Part shown: piece by piece, positions 25,977-36,349 of the stretch
How the letters are laid out: the number at the start of each line of letters is the position of its first letter
Position numbering within the stretch: the stretch's first letter is position 1
NCBI GenBank assembly: GCA_014584695.1
Contig: JACTMI010000005.1
Coordinates: 1-63,534 of the forward strand
Reading direction: 5' to 3'
Length of the DNA stretch: 63,534 nt
Origin: Acidobacteriota bacterium
GTDB taxonomy: Bacteria; Acidobacteriota; Thermoanaerobaculia; Multivoradales; JAGPDF01
Position numbers and translations under genes: made by a program
Notes under the pieces: model-generated
The model's input: only the letters and a program-made list of their open reading frames with translations
Database searches by the model: none
Told to the model about the DNA's origin: nothing

Positions 25977-27179
25977 TCACGGCAGCGCGATCGCCTCGGC
26001 CAGCTGCCCGCGCGCGCGCGGAGGGGCGCCGGCGGGGACCCGCAGCAGCAGCTCCGCGCCCGCGAAGGCGACCAGGTCGTGCGAGCCTCGCGCCGCGAGC
26101 GGCAGGGCGGAGCGCGCGGCCCCGGGGCCCCCTCGCCGCGCCGGCACGAAGCGGTCGCGGTCCTTGGCGCCGGGCAGGGCGGCGGCGAGCTCGACCTCGA
26201 AGGCGTCACCCCAGAAACGAGCGTCGCCGCCGCGCAGGCGCTCGAGCGCCGGGGCGACGAAGAGCGCGAAAGTGACCATCGCCGAGGTCGGGTTCCCCGG
26301 CAGGCCGAACAAGAGGCCGCGCGGGCCGCGCGCGGCGACCATCGGTTTGCCGGGCTGGATCGCCACGGCATCGAACAGCGGCTGGCAGCCGAGGCGGGCG
26401 AAGACCGGCTCGGCGAGGTCGAAGTCCCCGGCGGAGACCCCGCCGGTGGTGATCAGGACGTCCGCTTCGAGCCCGCGCGCCACCGCCCTTTCCAGGCGTT
26501 CCGGATCGTCCGGCGCGATTCCCAGGCTCTCGAACTCGATCCCCAAGCGGCGGCCCGCCGCGAGCAGGAAATCGGTGTGGGAGTCGCGCAGCCCGCCGGG
26601 AGGGGGCTCGCGGTCGGGCGCGACCACCTCGTCACCGGTGGCGAGCACCGCGACGCGCGGCGTCCCGACCACGAGGATCTGGTCGATGCCCTGGCTCGCG
26701 AGCAGGGCGAGCGCCGCCGGTCCCAACCGGGTGCCGGCTTCGAGCAGCGGGCCGCCGCGCGTCACGACCTCGCCCCGCCGTCGGATCGCCGCGCCGGCCG
26801 CAGGCCCCGCAGCGAGCAGCAGCACCTGGTCGACGGCTCCGGCGACCCGCTCCGTGGCCTCGACCGCGATCACCCGGTCGGCCCCGGCGGGCAGCGGCGC
26901 GCCGGTCATGATCCGCGCCGCGGTTCCGGGCGGCAGCGCCGCTCCCGGGGCGTCTCCGGCCGCCAGCGTCAGGGCGACCGGCAGGGTGGTGCCCGCCGGC
27001 GCATCGGTCGCGAGGGCGTAGCCGTCGAGCGCCGACACATCCATCGGCGGCAGGTCGCCGCGCGCCGCGATCGGCTCGGCGAGCCGGGCGCCGAGTGCCG
27101 CGCGCCGGCTCGAACGCACCGCCGGGAGCGGCGGCAACCAGGGTTCCAGTCGGCTCCAGGCCTCTTCGGGGGCGAGCAT
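25977..27179 (-). CDS. moeA: molybdopterin molybdenumtransferase
   Basis: 400 residues. MoeA landmarks are in order: PPMDVSALDGYALA, RIMTGAPLPAGADRVI, VLATGDEVV, TTGGVSAGDFDL, and QPGKPMVAA with GLPGNPTSAMVTF. It inserts molybdate into adenylated molybdopterin in the cytoplasm. It converges on selC with 22 bases between them. This is suggestive because formate dehydrogenases often need both Mo cofactor and selenocysteine, but no such enzyme is encoded here. Confidence 0.95.
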   Translation of the reverse strand: MLAPEEAWSRLEPWLPPLPAVRSSRRAALGARLAEPIAARGDLPPMDVSALDGYALATDAPAGTTLPVALTLAAGDAPGAALPPGTAARIMTGAPLPAGADRVIAVEATERVAGAVDQVLLLAAGPAAGAAIRRRGEVVTRGGPLLEAGTRLGPAALALLASQGIDQILVVGTPRVAVLATGDEVVAPDREPPPGGLRDSHTDFLLAAGRRLGIEFESLGIAPDDPERLERAVARGLEADVLITTGGVSAGDFDLAEPVFARLGCQPLFDAVAIQPGKPMVAARGPRGLLFGLPGNPTSAMVTFALFVAPALERLRGGDARFWGDAFEVELAAALPGAKDRDRFVPARRGGPGAARSALPLAARGSHDLVAFAGAELLLRVPAGAPPRARGQLAEAIALP

Positions 27180-27323
27180 GCCGCGCTCTTATCACCGCGC
27201 GCTGGGGGCCGCAACTCCGGGGCGCCAGACCGACCCCGGTCACGGCGGCCGCCCGCGGCGCGAGAGCGCGGCGAGAATGGATTGCCGGTGAGATAGCATT
27301 CGCCCTTCAGGAGCCGAACCCTG

Positions 27324-28106
27324 GTGGAGCGCCCGTACCACTATCGAGGAGATCTGCGTCAGACGGCGCTGCCGGAGATGCTGACGCTGATCCAGCGCAC
27401 CCGCGTCGCCGGCGTGATCGAGGCGCGGATGGGGGAGTTCACCAAGAAGGTCTGGCTCGAGAACGGCTACGTCGTGCACGCGGCGTCGAGTGATCTCGCC
27501 GACAGCCTGGGCGGCTTCCTGCGCCAGTCGGGGCGCCTGTCGGACGGTCAGTTCCAGGCCGCCATGGAGCGCCGCGGCCAGGATTCGAACCGGCGCCTCG
27601 GCGAGATCCTGATCGAAATGGGCGCGCTCTCGCCGGCGCAGATCTACCAGGCGATTCGCGAGCACGCCGAGGGGATCGTCTGGAGCCTGTTCTCGTGGGA
27701 AGCGGGTACGGTGACCTTCCGCATGGGAGACCTCGAGCTCGCCGACACCGTCCGGATCCAGATCCCGCTGCGCCAGGTGATCGTGCAAGGAGTCAAGCGC
27801 GCCGCCAACGCGAAGTCGCTGGTGGCGAAGCTCGGGGGCCGCGAAGTCGTGTTCGAGGCGGCCTATCGCTTCGAGGACCTGATCGAGGTGGCGCTCGACG
27901 CCGAGGAGTACTCGCTGCTCGCGCAGGTCGACGGCAAGCGGACGCTCTACGAGCTGTGCACGACGGGACCGATGTCGGCCGCCGACAACGCGCGGCTCCT
28001 CTACGCCTACTCGGTGCTCGGCCTGATCCGCAAGAGCGCGACGAGCGAGAGCGCGGCGGCGCCCAGCTCCTCCGGCATCAAGATCAAGCTCAAGACCGAC
28101 TCCTGA
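27324..28106 (+). CDS. DUF4388 (PATAN-type) domain protein
   Basis: 260 residues, GTG start behind CAGGAG; -10-like TAGCAT at 27294-27299. The opening [20 protein letters not shown] and [14 protein letters not shown] is the DUF4388/PATAN domain, common in signalling proteins of Acidobacteriota and Myxococcota. A middle helical part ([26 protein letters not shown]) resembles a GspE N-terminal-like fold. The C-terminal tail ends in a Lys-rich stretch. Probably a signalling or scaffold protein. Confidence 0.8.
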   Translation: MERPYHYRGDLRQTALPEMLTLIQRTRVAGVIEARMGEFTKKVWLENGYVVHAASSDLADSLGGFLRQSGRLSDGQFQAAMERRGQDSNRRLGEILIEMGALSPAQIYQAIREHAEGIVWSLFSWEAGTVTFRMGDLELADTVRIQIPLRQVIVQGVKRAANAKSLVAKLGGREVVFEAAYRFEDLIEVALDAEEYSLLAQVDGKRTLYELCTTGPMSAADNARLLYAYSVLGLIRKSATSESAAAPSSSGIKIKLKTDS

Positions 28107-28117
28107 CGGAGCCCGAC

Positions 28118-28447
28118 ATGCCCCTCTACGAATACCTCTGCGAGTCCTGCGGAGAACGCACCGAAGCGCTCCAGAAGATCGGCGATCCGCCGCTCACGAC
28201 CTGTCCGAGCTGCGGCGGCGCCGTCAAGCGCCTCCTCTCCGCGCCCGCCTTCCAGTTCAAGGGCAGCGGCTGGTACGTCACCGACTACGCCCGCTCCGCC
28301 GGCGGTGCCGACGCCGCCAAGGGCGGCGCCGAGACGCCGGCCAAGCCCGCGGCCGGCGACGGAGCGGCGGCGCCCGCGGCGAGCGCCCCGGCCAAGAGCG
28401 GCGAAGCGCCCGCGGCGCCGAAAGCCAACCCCTCCGAGAAGGGCTAG
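28118..28447 (+). CDS. FmdB-type zinc-ribbon protein
   Basis: 109 residues. [20 protein letters not shown] and [19 protein letters not shown] give the two CxxC knuckles of the FmdB putative regulatory family. After [13 protein letters not shown] comes an Ala/Lys/Pro-rich low-complexity tail. Small protein of uncertain role; the family is sometimes called regulatory, without firm proof. 11 bases after the DUF4388 gene, so likely the same transcript. Confidence 0.9.
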   Translation: MPLYEYLCESCGERTEALQKIGDPPLTTCPSCGGAVKRLLSAPAFQFKGSGWYVTDYARSAGGADAAKGGAETPAKPAAGDGAAAPAASAPAKSGEAPAAPKANPSEKG

Positions 28448-30816
28448 CTCGCCGCGCGGCGCGGACGCCGCAAGGCGCGCCGCGCAACGTCGAGCGCGAC
28501 GCCGAGCCAGGCGAGCACCGAGAGCGCCAAGCCGAGCTCGAAGGAGCGCGGGCGGAAGAAGACCTCGAGGTCGGTCTCGCCGGCGGGAGCGCGGATCGCG
28601 ACGAAGGCGTGTTGGGCGATGCCGAGCGGCACCTCCTCGCCCCCCGCGCGGGCGCGCCAGCCGCGCCAGGCCGGGGTCGTGAGGACGACCCAGGCGGGTG
28701 CCGCCAGCGAGGTGTGCAGGCGGTAGCCGCCGCCCCGGCGGGCGATCTCGGTGACGTGGCCCGCGCCGTTGGCGACCATTTCGGCCGGCCGCGGCGACTC
28801 GCCCGCCGGCTCGATCCAGGCGCGCCGCCAGAACTCCCAGGTCTTGGCGAGATCGTCCAGGCGCTCCTGCGGCGTGCCGCCGTGGATCACCTGGCGGGGG
28901 ACGTAGGCGCGGGGCATCGCGCGCTCGTTCTCGAGCAGCGTCCAGTGCGCCGTGCGCTCGAGCGCCTTCCAGCCCGCCCCCTCCGGCCAGTCGGGCGGCG
29001 CCAGCGCGAAGCGGACGTTGAGCATCGACAGAAACGGTTTGAGCTCATCGACCCGGTTGAACCAGTACTCGGCCTGCGAGGCCCAGACCGGCATCGTCTG
29101 CGCCAGCCGCGCCAGCGTCATCGCGTTGTAGCCGCGGACGTCCTCGAGCTCCCACATCGTCGCCGAGTTGGGCAGCAGGACGTAGTGGATGCCGACGATC
29201 CGGTAGGGATCCCCGGCGCGCGGCAAGCGGTCGAGGGGGGCGACCGCCGGGTAGAAGATCCGCTCCGGAAACGCGCGGTAGAGGTGGGCCATCTCGCCGC
29301 GGCGCTGGATCAGGACCAGCGCCAGCAGGATCAGCGCGGCGGCGCGACGGTGCGGCGCCAGCCGGACGGCGACGGCACCGAACGCGAGCGGGACGAGCAG
29401 CCACACCGACTCCGCGACGACGAAGGCGGTGCCGAGCCCGCGCGCCGCCATGCCGGGGCGCAGCAGCAGCACGGCCAAGCCGAGTGCGGTCGCCGCCATG
29501 GCGAGCGTCGCCGCGAAGCGGCCGCGTTCCCGCCGCTCGAGCCCCCGCTCAAGCCCCAGCGCGGCGAGCAGGAGGACGGCCGGCGCCGCCCAGAGATAGC
29601 CATACTCGGGCAGCGAGATGCCGAACAGCGGCAGGCGCCGCACCAGGTCGACCCAGATCGGCAGCTTGACCGCCATCGCGAGCCCGGCCGCGGCGAGGCC
29701 CGCGAGCGCGAAGCGGAAGCGCCCCTTGGCGCGCGCGAGGCCGTAGAGCGCCGCCATCGCGAGCAGGCTCCCGGCGTAGGTCGTCGCGGCCGGGGCGTGG
29801 AGGCGCCGCCGGGGCTCCGCCAGCTGGCGCCCTTCGACACCGTGAACGAACGGGACCCAGTTGGGGCGCAGGTTCTCGAGCGCGGTCGGTAGCGGCTCCG
29901 CCCAGCGCATGGCGGCGAAGATCTGCGAGCGCTCCGCGTGCTGCTGCGTCTGGCCGAGGGCGTCGAGGAAGGGGAGCAGGTCGACCGCCACCAGCGCGAG
30001 CGCGAGAGCGCCACCGGCGAGCGCGGCGCCGAGGCTCGCGCCGAGGCGGCGGGGACGGGTCCGCGCGAGCTCGGCGAGAAAGAGAACGCCGGCGCCGACG
30101 ACGGCGAAAAAGGCGGACTCCGGATGCCCCGACAGCAGCAGCAGCGCCCCCGCCGCGGCGAACAGGCCGACGCTGCCGCGACCGGGAGAGCGCGCCAGGC
30201 GCCGCGCCGCGAGCCAGACCAGCGGAGTGATCGCCGCCGCGGGCCCCTGCGGCCAGCCCAGCCAGAAACCGACGTAGGAAGAGTAGGCCCAGCCGGCGGC
30301 GGCGACGAGCGCCACCCGCTCGCGGCAGCCGGCGTCGCGGGCGAGCAGGAACATCGCCAGCGCGGCGGTGAGCAGCGTCGCGGCGGCGGCGAAGGTGTAG
30401 GACTGCGGCAGCGGCAGCAGCAGGGCGAGCAGGTTCACCGGGTGCCAGGCGGCCGGCACCGCCGAGGGGGCCAGCGGATCGCCGCCGAGCACGAACGGGT
30501 TCGCGAGCGGCCACTCCCGCTCCCGGAAGGACCAGCGCACCGCCTTGCGCCACGGGATCATCTGCGTGTGGACGTCGTGCAGCTCTCTGGGCGAGCTCAG
30601 CTCGACCCCGTGCTCGGCGCGCGCCGAAGCGAGCGGCTCGCTCGCCCAGGCGAGATCGATCGGCGCCAGGACGTCCCCCCGCGCGAGCGGCGCTCCAGCG
30701 GCCACCAGCGGCAGCAGCGCTAGGGCGAGCCGGGTGGCGCCGCGGATCGGCAGCACCCAGCGCGCGGCGGCCGCGGTCGCCGCCCAGGCCAGCAGCGCGT
30801 AGAGCGCGAGGCTCAT
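28444..30816 (-). CDS. YfhO-type multi-pass membrane protein
   Basis: 790 residues from the ATG at 30816, which overlaps the stop of the upstream paralogue as ATGA. About 12 membrane helices are interspersed with a large loop containing [14 protein letters not shown] and [20 protein letters not shown]. The C-terminal third has the typical YfhO end: [21 protein letters not shown] and [20 protein letters not shown], then a last helix. YfhO-type proteins are GT-C-like enzymes linked to glycosylation of wall polymers or lipids. Substrate unknown. Overlaps the convergent FmdB-type gene by four bases. Confidence 0.82.
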   Translation of the reverse strand: MSLALYALLAWAATAAAARWVLPIRGATRLALALLPLVAAGAPLARGDVLAPIDLAWASEPLASARAEHGVELSSPRELHDVHTQMIPWRKAVRWSFREREWPLANPFVLGGDPLAPSAVPAAWHPVNLLALLLPLPQSYTFAAAATLLTAALAMFLLARDAGCRERVALVAAAGWAYSSYVGFWLGWPQGPAAAITPLVWLAARRLARSPGRGSVGLFAAAGALLLLSGHPESAFFAVVGAGVLFLAELARTRPRRLGASLGAALAGGALALALVAVDLLPFLDALGQTQQHAERSQIFAAMRWAEPLPTALENLRPNWVPFVHGVEGRQLAEPRRRLHAPAATTYAGSLLAMAALYGLARAKGRFRFALAGLAAAGLAMAVKLPIWVDLVRRLPLFGISLPEYGYLWAAPAVLLLAALGLERGLERRERGRFAATLAMAATALGLAVLLLRPGMAARGLGTAFVVAESVWLLVPLAFGAVAVRLAPHRRAAALILLALVLIQRRGEMAHLYRAFPERIFYPAVAPLDRLPRAGDPYRIVGIHYVLLPNSATMWELEDVRGYNAMTLARLAQTMPVWASQAEYWFNRVDELKPFLSMLNVRFALAPPDWPEGAGWKALERTAHWTLLENERAMPRAYVPRQVIHGGTPQERLDDLAKTWEFWRRAWIEPAGESPRPAEMVANGAGHVTEIARRGGGYRLHTSLAAPAWVVLTTPAWRGWRARAGGEEVPLGIAQHAFVAIRAPAGETDLEVFFRPRSFELGLALSVLAWLGVALDVARRALRRPRRAAS

Positions 30817-33215
30817 CGCCGCCGTCTCCGCACCAGACGGGCCGTCGGGGGCACGAGCAGCGCGGCCGCCGCGGTGCCGGCGAGCGCCAGCCCCGCGGTC
30901 AAGCCCGGCGGGCGGTAGACGATCTCGATGGTCGCCTCCCCGGCGGGGGCGAGCAGGCCGAGGAAGGCGCCGAAGAGCGGCACGACCGGGAGCCGGCGGC
31001 CGCGCGCCGTCACCCGCCACCCCTCGGGCTCGAGCAGCGAGGTGGCGACCAGCCGGGGCTCCGCCAACCGGGTGTGGAGAACCAGGCGGCCGTCCCGGTG
31101 CTCTCGCAGCGCGACTTCGTCACCGACGGAGGCGGCCGGCAGCGTCGCGAGCCAGGCCGGCGCCTGGTCCGCGGCGACGATCACCGCGCGGGGATCGGCG
31201 AGCGCCGCGGCGTGCCGCCCGAGCTCGGCCGCCGGAGCTGGCGCCAGCGCGACCGGCAGAAAGGCGCGCGGCGCCGGATCGGGGCTCTCGTAGGCCACCC
31301 AGCCCGGCTCCGCGGGATGGGTGATCCGCGCCCAGTCGGCGACCGGCTCGTCGTCGTCGCGCGCGAGCACGAAGCGCAGGCCCAGGAAACCGGCGAACGG
31401 ATGCTCGGGGCGTTCGACCGTCGAGAAGTACCTTTCGGTGTCCGGAGCGAAGCCGAGCGCCGGTCCGGTCAGGTCGAGATAGCGCTGGTCGGCGAGCGGG
31501 TCGTGGACCCGGATGTCCTCGAAACCGAGCGGTGCGAGCGCGGCCGGGTAGCCGCGCACGCCTCGTCCGGTGATCCGGAAGGGCGCGGTGCCGCCGCGCC
31601 GGCCGAGCTCTTCGAGCAGCGGCGAAGCGGGGTAGAGCTGCGAGCGGAATCCCGCCGGCAGCACGTCGCGCGCGGTGGGAGCGAAATCGACCGTCACCGC
31701 GGCGGCGAGCGCCGCGGCCGCGAGCGCCCGGCGGTGGCGGGCGAGCGCGACGGCGAGTGCGAGCAGCACCCAGATCGCGATCGTTCGCGGCGTCGCCGTG
31801 GCGGCGAGGCTCGCCGCGAGCGCGGCGGCGGCGGCCGCCAGGGCCGCGAGCGTGGGCGCGCGTGCCAGCCGGTCGGCACCCAGCGCCCCGGCGACGGCGA
31901 GCGCCAGAGTCGCCGGCAGGAGCAGCCGCTCGAGCGCCAGGGTGCGCAGACCCGGGAGCGCCTCGACCAGCAGGACGAGTGGCTCGAAGCGCGCCGCGGC
32001 GGCGAGCGCGATGAGCGCGAAGAGGGCGAGCGGCCAGGCGCGCCTCCGGCTGCGGGCGCTGGCGAGCGCGGCCGCCGTGCCGGCGAGGGCGGCCAGGCCG
32101 GCGTAGCCGGTGGTCGCGGCGACCCAGTTGAACGGTCCTCGGAAGTCACCGAAATAGGGGCGGCCGAAGACCTCGGGTCCGAGCGGAGAGCGCAGGTAGG
32201 CCAGGTAGGCGCCGGGAAACCAGCCGGCGAGCCGGTGCCGCTCGAGCTCGGGGCGGGGCAGGCGCTGCGCCGCGAGCTCCGCGAAGCGCTGGGATTCGCG
32301 CACCTCGAAGGCGACGGGGATCAGGTGGGGCGCGGCGAGCGCCGCGCCGAGCGCCGCGGCGAGCGCCAGGCGCCCGAGCGCGGGCGCCAGCGGCCGCCGC
32401 CGATGCCGATAGGCGAGCGCCGCCAGGACGGCGAGCAGGCCGCCGCCGGCGGCGATCTCGGGATGGCCGCCGACGGCGAGCGTCGCGGCGGCGAGCGTGG
32501 CCGCGACGCGAAAGCGCCGGTCGCGGCGCCGGGAGAGGCGGACCGCGGCGACGACCAGCCAGGGCACCAGGGCGAGAGCGGAGCTCTGCGGAAAGACCGC
32601 CCAGGCCAGCATGCCGCCGCCGAGCGCGAAGCTCGTCGCCGCCAGCGCACGGAAGGGCGGCCGAGCGCCGAGCAGCGCCGCGAGCGCCCACGCGCCGTCG
32701 AAGGCGACCAGCAGCTTGATCGCGAGCGCGGCGAGCAGGAAATGCTCGAGCGGAAAGAGCCGCGCCAGCGCCGCGAGCGGGGAGAGCGGCTGCGCCTGAG
32801 GGTTCGACCACGGGGAGCTTTGCAACCGGTCCGACCAGAGCGGCAGCCGCCCTTCGGCGTAGGAGCGCCGGACCTCGCTCTCCCAGGGGAGAAACTGGAA
32901 GACGGCGTCGTTGAGCAGGTCCCAGGGGCCGAGTCCGAGGTCGGGCACGCCCGGGGCGGCCCGCGCGGGCTGCGTGGTCGGCACCAGCAGCTCCGGGCCC
33001 TCGAGCCGGGGCGCCACCACCGCGAGCGGCAGCGCCAGCGCCAACGCGGGACGCAGCCGGCGCCACCGGCCGCGGCCGGCGAGCCCGAGCGACGTGAGCG
33101 CCAACGAGGCGAGCGCCTCGAGGGCGGCGAGCACCAGGCACACACCGAGCGCCAGACCGAGCTTGACCTCGATCGGTCCGACCGAGACGTTGGCGAGGGC
33201 GAGCAGCGTCGGCAC
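30813..33215 (-). CDS. YfhO-type multi-pass membrane protein, paralogue
   Basis: 800 residues, GTG start. Same architecture as the gene after it: early helix set, loop DAVFQFLPWESEVRRSYAEG then LPLWSDRLQSSPWSNPQAQPL (matching the Asp/Trp loop of YfhO), many helices of Ala/Leu, and a C-terminal extracytoplasmic beta domain ending ATSLLEPEGWRVTARGRRLPV and APAGEATIEIVYRPPGL. Coupled to its neighbour by a 4-base overlap. The two probably act on the same polymer or lipid. Confidence 0.82.
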   Translation of the reverse strand: MPTLLALANVSVGPIEVKLGLALGVCLVLAALEALASLALTSLGLAGRGRWRRLRPALALALPLAVVAPRLEGPELLVPTTQPARAAPGVPDLGLGPWDLLNDAVFQFLPWESEVRRSYAEGRLPLWSDRLQSSPWSNPQAQPLSPLAALARLFPLEHFLLAALAIKLLVAFDGAWALAALLGARPPFRALAATSFALGGGMLAWAVFPQSSALALVPWLVVAAVRLSRRRDRRFRVAATLAAATLAVGGHPEIAAGGGLLAVLAALAYRHRRRPLAPALGRLALAAALGAALAAPHLIPVAFEVRESQRFAELAAQRLPRPELERHRLAGWFPGAYLAYLRSPLGPEVFGRPYFGDFRGPFNWVAATTGYAGLAALAGTAAALASARSRRRAWPLALFALIALAAAARFEPLVLLVEALPGLRTLALERLLLPATLALAVAGALGADRLARAPTLAALAAAAAALAASLAATATPRTIAIWVLLALAVALARHRRALAAAALAAAVTVDFAPTARDVLPAGFRSQLYPASPLLEELGRRGGTAPFRITGRGVRGYPAALAPLGFEDIRVHDPLADQRYLDLTGPALGFAPDTERYFSTVERPEHPFAGFLGLRFVLARDDDEPVADWARITHPAEPGWVAYESPDPAPRAFLPVALAPAPAAELGRHAAALADPRAVIVAADQAPAWLATLPAASVGDEVALREHRDGRLVLHTRLAEPRLVATSLLEPEGWRVTARGRRLPVVPLFGAFLGLLAPAGEATIEIVYRPPGLTAGLALAGTAAAALLVPPTARLVRRRRR

Positions 33216-33286
33216 GGGGTCTCCGGGAGCTGGGCGGGATGCTATCGGAGGCGCGCGGGGCCCCGGGGCTTGTACGATCTGGCGCG

Positions 33287-33712
33287 GTGGATCGTCGTCG
33301 GCTCGTCACGCTCGTCTTCCTGGTCTGGACCGCCATGGCCTTCGGGCGCGCGGCGGTGACGTTGCCGGACCGCCTCGAGCGGACCGCTCTCGCCAACGCG
33401 GAGCCTCTGCTCTGGCGGCGCTCGAGCCCGGAGGTGGCGGCTCTCGAGCGCTTCGTCGCGGCTCGGGAGGAGCTCGCACGCCTCGGCGTCTCGGTGCGCG
33501 TCGTCGCCGTGGCCGGCTCCGGATTCGACGCCTCGTACGTCTGGCACTGGGCCCAGTACCTGGCGCCGCGTGCCAACTTCCTCTGGAGCGGCGACGTCGA
33601 CCCGGACTACCCGACCGACCTCGCGCTGGCGTGGGGAAGTGTCGAGCCGGCGCCGGGCTGGGAGCTGATCGCGCGCGACCGCGCGCTGGCGCTCTACCGG
33701 GTGCCGCGATGA
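33287..33712 (+). CDS. small membrane-anchored protein
   Basis: 141 residues from the GTG at 33287, nine bases after a -10-like TACGAT (33273-33278), so possibly leaderless. One N-terminal membrane helix (LVTLVFLVWTAMAFG), then an extracytoplasmic part with SYVWHWAQYLAPRANFLWSGD. It resembles a detached C-terminal domain of GT-C glycosyltransferases. It overlaps the glycosyltransferase gene by ATGA, so it is likely an accessory subunit. No family recognised. Confidence 0.6.
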   Translation: MDRRRLVTLVFLVWTAMAFGRAAVTLPDRLERTALANAEPLLWRRSSPEVAALERFVAAREELARLGVSVRVVAVAGSGFDASYVWHWAQYLAPRANFLWSGDVDPDYPTDLALAWGSVEPAPGWELIARDRALALYRVPR

Positions 33713-35028
33713 GCGGCCTCGCGGCGGCGATCGTGGCCACCCTCGTGGTCCTGATGGCCGGCGGCTGGCCCTTCCGCGGCGCGACCTCGGCGCGCGGCTG
33801 GGCCGCGCTGCCGGGCGCCTACGCGGCGGGTGCGGTCTCGCTCCATCTGGCGCTGGCGGTGGCGACGCTCGCCGGCTTTGCCTGGACGCCGGAGCTGATC
33901 GTCGCGGCCGCGCTGCTGACCGGCGCCGGTTGGGCGGCGCGCGGCGGCTTCCGGCGCGACCCCATGGGTGGACCTCCGGTCGGCCCGGCGAGCTGGGCGC
34001 TGCTCGTGCTCGCCGGTCTGCTGGTCGCGGTGGCGGCGGCGGGCTGGCTGACGCAGCCCGACTTCTACTACCACTGGGGCTTGAAGGCGGCCCGCTTCCT
34101 CGAGATCCGGGGCGTCGACTACCTGTTCTTCCAAGGGCCGTCGGCCTGGCGACTCCACCCGGACTATCCCCTGCTCGCGCCCCAGCTCCTGATGCTGCCG
34201 TCGGTCACCGCCGGCCGGTTCGACGAGGCGGCGGCGCTCGCGACCGGTGGGCTCTGGTGCGTGCTGGTCGGGCTCGCGCTGCGGCGCGCGCTGGCGGCGG
34301 GTGGGCTCGGCCGCGCGCGGCTCGACGCCGCCTGCGTCGTACTGGCGCTCGGCCTCGCCGCTTTCGTCGTCGCCTTCGGCCTGGTCGGCGCCGCCGACCC
34401 GCTGATGGCGCTGGCGCTCCTGCTGGCGCTGCCGCCGCTCCTGGCGCGCGAGGCGAGCCCGGAGCGGGCGTGGGAGCTGGGTCTCGCCGCCGCGCTGGCG
34501 GCGACGTCGAAGCTCGAGGGGCTGCCGCTCGCGCTGCTGCTGATCGCCGCGGGGGCTCTGCGGTGGAGCGCCGGCCCGTGGCGCTGGCCGGGTGTGGCGA
34601 CGTGCGCCCGCCTGGTGCTGCCGGCGGCGCTGGCGAGCGCGCCCGGATGGGGGCTCGCACAGGTCTACGGACTCTTCGTCGCCACCAACACGGGGGCGTT
34701 CGAAGCCGGCCGGTCGGGCGCGATCTGGGAGGGGATCTTCGCCACCGCGCTGCATCCCGACTGGGCGCTGCTGCCGCTCGTGCTGCTGGCGCTGCCGTGG
34801 CTCGCTCGCTCGCGGCAGCTGGTCGCGGCGGCCGCGGTCGTCGCCGCGCAGCTCGTCGTCTATCTCTTCGTCTACTACACCGGCCCGGTCGACACCCGCT
34901 TCTACGTCCTGGCGAGTTTCCCGCGGCTCCTGTTCCACCTCGTCCCCGCCGCGCTCGCCCTGGCCGCGTTGCGGCTGGACGGGATTCTCGGCCGGGACAG
35001 TTTCGGTCGAGAATCGCCCACCGCATGA
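33709..35028 (+). CDS. multi-pass membrane protein, probable GT-C glycosyltransferase
   Basis: 439 residues with about 11 membrane helices. The segment QPDFYYHWGLKAARFLEIRG holds an Asp and His in the first large loop, as GT-C enzymes do; a second loop reads WRLHPDYPLLAPQLL. Positive residues end several helices and SKLEGLPLALL lies mid-protein. Coupled on both sides by ATGA overlaps. Likely adds a sugar to an exported molecule. Confidence 0.65.
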   Translation: MSGLAAAIVATLVVLMAGGWPFRGATSARGWAALPGAYAAGAVSLHLALAVATLAGFAWTPELIVAAALLTGAGWAARGGFRRDPMGGPPVGPASWALLVLAGLLVAVAAAGWLTQPDFYYHWGLKAARFLEIRGVDYLFFQGPSAWRLHPDYPLLAPQLLMLPSVTAGRFDEAAALATGGLWCVLVGLALRRALAAGGLGRARLDAACVVLALGLAAFVVAFGLVGAADPLMALALLLALPPLLAREASPERAWELGLAAALAATSKLEGLPLALLLIAAGALRWSAGPWRWPGVATCARLVLPAALASAPGWGLAQVYGLFVATNTGAFEAGRSGAIWEGIFATALHPDWALLPLVLLALPWLARSRQLVAAAAVVAAQLVVYLFVYYTGPVDTRFYVLASFPRLLFHLVPAALALAALRLDGILGRDSFGRESPTA

Positions 35029-36335
35029 GCGAGCTCACCCTCTCGGTCGTCGACGCTTTTCTGGGCAGCCGGTTCGCGCGTGGCGTGCGGCCGGAGCTCG
35101 AGGTCCACCCGGACGACGAGATGCTCGAGTTCGCCCTCGACGCGCGCGCCGGGGAGCGCGACTCGGCGCTGGCCGAGTACCTCTGGAACGGCCGGTGGAT
35201 CGCCGATACCCTGCTCGCGCAGCTCGAGGCGCGCTTCGGGTCGCGGCGCGGCGACGGCCGCGTGCTCGACTTCGCGTGCGGCTACGGCCGCCTGTCGCGC
35301 TGGCTGGTGGCGGAGCTGGGCCGCGACCGGCTGGCGGCCTCGGACATCTTGGCGCCGGCGGTGGAGTTCCAGCGCCGCCGCTTCGGCATCGAGGCCTTCG
35401 CTTCCTCGTCGCGGCCCGAAGCGCTGCGCTGCCCGGAGCGATTCGACCTCGTCTGGGTGGGTTCGCTCTTCACCCACCTGCCGGCGCCGGCTTTCCACGC
35501 CTGGCTCGGCCGGCTGACGCAGCTGCTGACCGAGCGCGGGATGCTCGCTTTCACGACGCTCGACATGGTGCTCTCGCCCGAAGGGCGCGACGTCGGAGGC
35601 GAGGGGCACCGCTTCGCGCCGGTGTCGGAGAGCCGCACGCTCGACCCCGCCGAATACGGTACCGCCTGGGTGACCGAGCGCTTCGTGGCGGCGGCGGTCG
35701 AAGGGCTCGGCGGAGGGTGGCGGTTTCGGCGGCTGCCGCGAGGGGTCTGCGACTACCAGGACCTGGTGCTCGTCGCCACCGCGGCGAGCGAGTCGCTGGA
35801 CCGCCAGCCGTTCGATCCGGGTCCGGTCGGGTTCGTCGACAGCGCGCAGGTCGAGCCGGGCCGCCGCCTGGTCGTCCGCGGCTGGGCCTGGGATGCGGCG
35901 CACGGCCGCCCGGTCGCCGCGGTCGAGCTCGCGGTCAGCGGCGTCGTGGCGACGGCCGAGCGGCTGACCCCGCGCGGGGCCGACGATCTGGCGTCGTTCG
36001 CGCCGCCGGCGGCGCCGGTCGCCTTTCGCCTCGAGCTCGGGCTCGAGGCGTGGCGGCGGCCCGGGTTGCAGCCGGCCTGGATCGCGGTGCGCGGCCAGGG
36101 CGGCGGCGAGAAGCTGCTCTTCCTGGGCACGGTCGCCGAGCTCCTGCGCGCCGGCGTCGCCCGCGAGCGCGACGCGTGGCGACAGCGCGCCGAGCGGGCC
36201 GAAGCGCGGGCAGAGCTGTTCGCGGCGAGCGGTTTCGGCCGCGGGCACCGTGCCTGGCTGCGCGCGAAGCGCGCCCTGGGTCGGTTGCCGGCCGATTTTC
36301 CGGAGCAGCTGCTCGATCCGCCCGCCCGCGGGTAG
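35025..36335 (+). CDS. SAM-dependent methyltransferase with C-terminal beta domain
   Basis: 436 residues. The class I methyltransferase core lies at about 75-190: RVLDFACGYGRLSRWLV (motif I, SAM binding), LAASDILAPAVEF, FDLVWVGSLFTHLP. From about 280 to 360 a separate beta domain reads GRRLVVRGWAWDAAHGRPVAA and VELAVSGVVA, a GWAWD-type Ig-like module seen at the ends of some glycan-modifying enzymes. A helical, Arg-rich C-terminus follows. Probably methylates a glycan or glycan precursor made by the neighbouring glycosyltransferase. Confidence 0.75.
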   Translation: MSELTLSVVDAFLGSRFARGVRPELEVHPDDEMLEFALDARAGERDSALAEYLWNGRWIADTLLAQLEARFGSRRGDGRVLDFACGYGRLSRWLVAELGRDRLAASDILAPAVEFQRRRFGIEAFASSSRPEALRCPERFDLVWVGSLFTHLPAPAFHAWLGRLTQLLTERGMLAFTTLDMVLSPEGRDVGGEGHRFAPVSESRTLDPAEYGTAWVTERFVAAAVEGLGGGWRFRRLPRGVCDYQDLVLVATAASESLDRQPFDPGPVGFVDSAQVEPGRRLVVRGWAWDAAHGRPVAAVELAVSGVVATAERLTPRGADDLASFAPPAAPVAFRLELGLEAWRRPGLQPAWIAVRGQGGGEKLLFLGTVAELLRAGVARERDAWRQRAERAEARAELFAASGFGRGHRAWLRAKRALGRLPADFPEQLLDPPARG

Positions 36336-36349
36336 GATCGCCCGTCCCG

